This document shows positions 58,012-64,000 of a DNA stretch of 64,000 nucleotides, in pieces. The notes below the pieces were generated by a model, which saw nothing but the letters and a program-made list of their open reading frames with translations, did not search any database and was not told where the DNA came from. The DNA comes from Phoronis australis. Lineage: Eukaryota; Phoronida; Phoronidae. The position numbers were made by a program, and so were the translations under genes. The stretch lies in the NCBI GenBank assembly GCA_002633005.1, contig NMRA01000357.1, forward strand, positions 394,379 to 458,378. The letters are read 5' to 3'. Position 1 is the stretch's first letter, and each line of letters opens with the position of its first letter.

Positions 58012-61000
58012 TAAACAGTATCAAATGAGGAAAAACGAGATAACACGCACTTAAACCTTTGGAACTTATTTATGTTTGATTATTAAAACACGTGACTTGT
58101 TGATTAAAACTTATAATCTTAATAACATACTGTTTTATCTTTCTTCGTAATGCCTAAAAATTCCCTTGTCATGCTCTACTGATATCTTCGGTATGTAAAA
58201 TCTCTTGCACACCAGTTTCTCCGGTTCCTAAGGCATAGGAACTTATAATGTATGGGGTTGGGGATAGTTTGAGCTCAACGTAATGCATCTGTACACTCTC
58301 AATCGCCACAAGATTCCATTCAAAGTTGCTCCCTTCTCGACATATCACGCGTTAATTTTTTGCCATTTTTTCCCAGTTGCCAGTTGCACTTCTGGCATAT
58401 ATAAACAAAAAACAGATAACAGCGTGTAAAGCACATCACATCCACAGACTGATAAACTTTATATCCGGAGCATTGCAAACTACCGTGTAGGCAATAGACA
58501 CCCTATACACATCTAAAGAGCAAATGATGTGTTATTCAAAAGACGTACAGGTGTACATGTACCTGCAGGCTTAGAGTATCGCGCTAAGATGTAAAACCCT
58601 TACACGTCAACATCTGAAAGGCTTGGAATTTAAAAAAACGGTAGGTTCATGCGCGCCAAAAAGTGATTTCACAGGACACGAAAATGGCCTTCACCCCTTA
58701 AATAACTTCTAACAAGAGAACATTAGCTCACATGCTGTTTACCGACAGGTGTAAGAAACTACTGTATTTAAACTAACCGACTCCGACCAGACAAGCAAGT
58801 GTCTTGTCTCCCAAACAGCATCTCTATAGCTGTAGTCTGATGATCATTTTGACCGTACGAAGCTACGATTTGATTTGTATACGTATTTCAAAATTTCATG
58901 AGCATGGGCGTCGCAACACTGTAATAAGTGGGGGGCTAAAGGTTCCCCAGACCCCTATGGTGCGCCACCCATGATTAGGGTTGTCAAAAAAGAGCAGCTG
59001 AAATCAGTAATAAGCAATTAAATGAATTTTTGTCTCGGAATATTATTGAAAATGACAGAAACTAGAGACAATTTGAATTATTAAAATGCGCATACAAACC
59101 AGAATATACATGAAGCTTAGCCGTGGCCAAGCCAAACTGCCTCGTGTTTGAGTACATGTACCTCACAAGGGGTTGGATGCCAAAAAAGTAACAATACGTG
59201 TGATTTGTTAGGTTGTGTTAAAAAATACAGCGACTCCAAAAAGAAAACATTGCTAAACAGAATCGTTATTAACTTCAAATTAAGCAAAAAAATGAGAGCT
59301 TCTATGATTCATCCCTTATTGAAGGATTGTACAGCCATTTTTTGGCTAAAAAGCACAGTTGGTCCGCGTCTGTATCTCGACATATTTTGAGACCTGCGCT
59401 TGCCGAGTAGAAAAATAACAAAAAAGCTTCGCCTCATCAGTATCAGCCAATGTCTTGTGTTTTGTTTGAAAACCTGCAAAGGCAGAAAGCAAGTGTAGGC
59501 AAGGTTTGGAACGCCACGTTTTGCTACGCAATGAGTAAACAGTAAGCAAATAAATAATTCCGCATCATTTTGCTGGACTCAGGTTGATTTTTTCGAATAA
59601 GTGAAGAACTAAAGATGTACTAAAGCACCCACTCGGTTTTCAAAAATAAAAAACAAAATCTTTGCTTTGGCTTTACTTAGTAACTGACCAAAATGTATTT
59701 TGAAAAATTAAGTAACGGAGAATATTCGGGTGGAGATCCTGAATAAGTCAGTCTGACTTAAATGACTATACTTGTCGTCCATGTGAAATAATTTTGAAAT
59801 CAACTGGTATTACAATACATGCACCGTACATGAAAATCTCGACCAGGTCATGTTTTCTAAAAAAGTATCCATAATTATTGCAACTGCGTATTTATGGCAA
59901 CGTCTGCGTCAACGATAATGGAGGTTTTAAAGTGCAATTTGCAAGGTGCAAGTATTTAACATTGTAATAAAATTTTTCAATGTAAAGTTACTTGGGTGTA
60001 TTTTATTCAAATTATTGGGTAATTGCATCACTAGTTACTTTAAAAATGCGAAAATGAAAAATGCGCGATAAGTTGACTTTTGACATCGTGATATGGGGTA
60101 GGGGAACAAGAAATAAACCTGTAGGTCAAATCACACAATGCAGTTTACCACCATTCAACTGTGCACGGAAGAGAACGACTGTTCGACCTTGGCGTGATTT
60201 ACCCTTGTTGTGTGTACCACCATCCAGATGGAAGGTGTGAGTCCCTTTAGATTCCTATCGTAATATTTGCAGCGTCTCTTGCAGCCTCACCTTTACTCAG
60301 AATCAAAGACTTGAACACACACTGTCTAGAGCACCAAACGCGGACGTCCTGTCCGTAGCAAGACCAGAGGAAGAGAGAAAGAGGGAGGGAGGGAGACATC
60401 CCAAAATGCCCCAGTCGTGTGACAACACCAATACTGAAAACATGCGGCCACTAACGGACCAACACGAACATAGGAGACAATAGGAAAGCCTAGAGCACGC
60501 AATCCTACATTTAAAACATTCCCCCATCCCTAAATAGCAGTCATTACACAAGGAAATATTGAGAAGTGAGAATGACCAAAAACATTAGACGAAAGAATAT
60601 TTAAACCTTATTCTCCTCCACCTGACAAATGCTACAAGTGAGTTAGTAGCACAACACAAAACTAATGAAAAATATTAAGTTATTGAAACTTAAGAGACGA
60701 AACTGAAACCTGCATGGCCGAATATACAATAAAACTAGAAAGACTTGTGTTCACTGAACAATTTACTACGTAATAAAAATCTATTAACAACTTGACCATG
60801 TGAACAAGTAACAAACACAGGACATACAGTAACACATGGACAAAACAACAAGTACTGTAACAGCAAGGTACATGTGCATGTATTTACAAACTACTCTTAA
60901 CACGCGACTCCTTGGTTTACCTAAACATCAAGGAACCATACATTGACAGTCAATGGGGCTATTCGGAGAATTCTCCTCGCGGTGTCGCTGCTGTACTAGT

Positions 61001-64000
61001 GGTGATTGAATTGCGCATGCGTGGCTGTCTGCATGTAAACAACTGGTAAATGATGTAATTTTTATCAGAATATGTCGTCGCGCTAAGCCTATTTACAGCC
61101 AATTTCCCTGGTGCAAGTCTTCGACAGGTGACCACAAATTCCCAAAAGACCTAAGGTTACTATATTCGTGGACAATTGCGGTCAACAGGGTCAACTAACT
61201 GACAAAAAGTGTGTGGATGCTGAAGCCCCGTGTGTGCGCTATGACTAAGCAGTTCCATTCGGAGACTACACAACATTACTTGGTAAGTTTTTAGCCATCA
61301 GTTTCTATCAACATCGTTCGGTGATGTTATCCCCACCAGTTACCCCACTGAATAACAGTTTTATTGAGTGGAACTAAGTGTTTCTTTTTGGAAATTCACC
61401 CGATCGATGCCGCAGGCTAGCAGCACATATTCATATTGTCCTGGATGGGACTGCTCCCAAAATGAGAGGTGTATGGTACGTGATGCACAGAAGTCAAGAG
61501 TGACTTTTTCACAGCAGTTTCTCTTCAAAACTATGCTGTTTCCAATAAAGTTCTCTAGATGAGTGAGTTTCCTTATTTTATCGTGGACCCCACCCCCAGG
61601 ACCACCAGCTCAGTTGTCACCTAGAATGAATTTTACTTGTTGAGATCAGAAGCACATCTTAAGTGTCATGAAAAATACACATTGTTAAATCACTTTTAGC
61701 CTGTTTCACATATTTTAATTCAGATATTAAATAAGACTTGGGTACAAAGGTTATTAGTTTCTACACATAAACATGAAGATGAAATGTCAAGTATGTTCTG
61801 CCTTACAAAAGTAGTTTTGTCTTGTCTTTTCTTTTACAATTTGCTAATATTTCTATTCTGTTACAGGCAAGAAAAAACAACTGAAACCAACCGCCTGACC
61901 ATCTATTTCACCGTTGGACAAAGTGAAAAGCAATCCTTCAGCAATAACCTGAGAGAATTGAACGTAATTCAGTAATTCAGCACCTGATATGCCTGATTAT
62001 GGACTCCCTCGCAATGTTGTTTCTTTCTGTGCTTTTTCAGTTTGCCATTTGTTTTTAAATACACTGATAATTGTTTATTCTCGAATCTTGTGCATAGCAG
62101 ATTCTTATCCAGCTAGCTACAATTGAAAACATACAATAAGACAATCGATGCAGTCACTGAATGTCATTTCCCCATAATCTGTACCAAATTGAAAAGTTTT
62201 TACCAATAGTATAAAGCCTTTCTTCTGAAAGGAAAATTTAATGTCACTCAGCTTTTGGCTTTCATTTCACTGGGTTCTAGTTTCAATGGCCTATAGAAGC
62301 GCTTGTAAAAAAGGTCCAGTTTCAACACGTGGCTTTCTTTCATGTAACCTCATTCAGCCTCAATAACATCCACAATTAGACCCTTGAAGGTAAACACAGC
62401 AGCATATCACTTGAATCGTTTTGAGCCCAAAATCAGACTCTGAACTAGACCAGAGTGTGACTAGGTCTTCTTTAGCTTCAGTCCCTCATGTTTCTTCCAG
62501 GAAAGGAAATAAGCTATTGTCCACACATGACTCATTGCCTATGAAAGGGCATCCTCACCAACAAGGCTTATTTGTGTAGCAGTCAGATATAGTTCGTCTG
62601 GATACACAGACACTCCACTGGCACATTGTCTTATGGTAACTTAGTACTGCGATTCACATTTCTCCAGGGCCACTGACTTGCACATTGTGCCATGCAGCAC
62701 TGCTGGTGTGTGGAAGTGCTGTGGGAAGAGAACGGAGTAACAAAGCTTGTCTATGATACAGCTTGAAGTGGCCTTAAAATGTCACTGAACCTGGAACAAA
62801 TATTGAAATATGAATAATTAAGTACTCCAGATTGGATCAAAAATGTTATCCCTGTTTTTCAAAAATATATGGTGATTGGTCTACAGTTTCACATAAAAGT
62901 AAATAATTACTATTTTCAGAAACCAAGGGTGTATATAATGAGTATTGCATAAAACTGTGTCTTTATTTTTTATCCCTAGCCATAACAATTCTTTAAACGC
63001 ATCACTTGTCTGTAAAATATACAAGTTTTTTGAGACAACTTCAAACCTTTGTTACCCATTTTCAAGCCTTTTTAATTTTGATACTTTCAGCAATTTTAAA
63101 CTCAGATTACAGGTTCATGGGTCTGTCAAGCATACTTCTAGCCTAAGGTTGAGGGAACCGTTTTTCTTCTAATAGAAGATATGAAGACTTGGGTCATTTA
63201 AAAATGATGGATAATCTTTCTGTTGTTTAAGAGTAATTACAAATCGTAAGGCACCATCAAAAATGCAATTTTCACAAAAATGGCAGTCATTTGAATTTAT
63301 AACGACTTGCAACATTTCAAGGCATGAGTTAAGACTATTCAGTCACTGTGAATTCGGAAAATGTAATATATTTTCGTGGTTTTACAATTGATACAAGTAG
63401 CAAAACAGTTTCATGAAATCAACTTGAAGGGACTTCGTGAAGGTTAAGAATTACCTCACCATGCTCTTTTCCCCAAACATGTATTACCTGTTATTTCCAC
63501 ACATTCAGTTGTACCAAATATTACAACCCCCCATGCCAATCCTCCCTCGGGACCTGAATAAGTAATTTAACAAAATGACTTTAAAAATAGCTGTTCCTTT
63601 TCAAAGGCTTTGTTCGTTGTCTCCAATATTGAAAGTAGGCTTTGACAACAGATCTGCACTGGATGGGAAGATCTTGTTGGTTAGCTGCAGTCAAATGCTA
63701 AAAACCAATTTTTGTCCATTCAGGGACGGTGCAGAAGCGATGCATATCTCCTCTGCACGGTACAAGCCTTCAAACCTAAAAACCAAAGGTTACGTGAAAA
63801 CTGACGTGATAGATTTCCATTTCAACGTGTAATAGATTTCCAGAAGACATATGATAGGGAGTAAACAAATAGTCTAATGCAATGGATATTTATCACTCAC
63901 GTACCCTTTGCCATTGGGATTGGATTGTAATCTTAACTCATTAACCTGTATCGAGTTGACAGCATAAACATTCAGCATTGATTGATGTAACTGTCACTGA
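58012..64000. other. 3' flank of gene 2 without supported genes
   Basis: About 6 kb. Repeat pieces: CCTATGGTGCGCC near 58955, dispersed repeat copy 4 at 59391-59610, and a purine run at 60366-60397 (GAGG/GGGA). ORFs up to 85 codons have no domain, no paralogous exon pattern of the gene 1/gene 2 type and no consistent splice structure. Confidence 0.5.
59391..59610 (+). repeat. Dispersed repeat family, copy 4
   Basis: It shares ACCTGCGCTTGCCGA, TTGTGTTTTGTTTGAAAACC, GCAAGGTTTGGAACGCCACG and the CAGGTTGATTTTTTCGAATAA region with the copies near 48785, 50835 and 52372. All four lie within 11 kb on the same strand. Confidence 0.55.

Noticed and set aside
61784-61975. ORF after an acceptor-like TTACAG at 61866
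   Set aside because: No partner exons, no recognisable domain and no match to the paralogous exon set.
63575-63832. 85-codon ORF near the window end
   Set aside because: No domain, signal peptide or exon pattern, and its length is within chance for AT-rich DNA with alternative starts.
1-64000. CRISPR array, operon, ribosome binding sites or rRNA
   Set aside because: The sequence is eukaryotic, with spliced genes. No regularly spaced identical short repeats and no rRNA signature were seen.

Overview
The window is animal (metazoan) nuclear DNA: genes are broken into many short exons (mostly 50-220 bp) with GT/AG introns, and the introns are full of DNA transposons, MITEs, a LINE and SINE-like pieces. 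The AT-rich base composition, frequent TACATGTA palindromes and transposon families typical of cnidarian, mollusc, amphioxus and hemichordate genomes suggest a marine invertebrate. I cannot narrow it further from sequence alone.

Two genes are supported, both on the + strand and tandem paralogues at their 3' ends. Gene 1 (401-2841, 5' end outside the window) ends with an antistasin-like cysteine motif, two thyroglobulin type-1 (Tg1) domains and a Val-Pro-Lys-rich tail. Gene 2 (9984-55988) could be assembled completely: 38 coding exons whose lengths sum to 4590 nt (1529 residues plus stop) with every splice phase consistent. It encodes a signal peptide, eight tandem lipocalin domains, a Ser-Gly-rich linker resembling glycosaminoglycan attachment sequence, and two Tg1 domains. 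Each lipocalin is built from four exons in the same order: A (Cys ... F-D/E ... K), B (G-x-W-Y/F ... G-K-W), C (short, ending D-x-x-H-S/T) and D (W-T-D-Y ... C). Units 4-8 are each exactly 157 residues with identical exon lengths (50/134/68/219 nt).

Layout: 1-2884 gene 1 tail and poly(A) signal; 2885-9908 intergenic with dispersed repeats; 9909 TATA-like box; 9984-22122 lipocalin units 1-3 (unit 2 intron holds a LINE with a nested MITE); 22452 linker exon; 22685-33834 unit 4, whose A-B intron holds a 7.3-kb terminal-inverted-repeat transposon containing a second, TTAA-flanked transposon; 34058-51893 units 5-8 with MITEs, a vestigial A exon, a 2-kb inverted-repeat element and SINE-like pieces; 52151 Ser-Gly exon; 52790-54250 degenerate tandem repeat array inside an intron; 54395-55988 Tg1 exons; 55989-64000 no supported gene, repeats only.

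Possible function (inference): a secreted multi-pocket ligand-binding protein with a C-terminal protease-inhibitor module, probably proteoglycan-modified. This parallels vertebrate AMBP (lipocalin plus Kunitz inhibitors plus chondroitin sulfate) but is built from different inhibitor domains.
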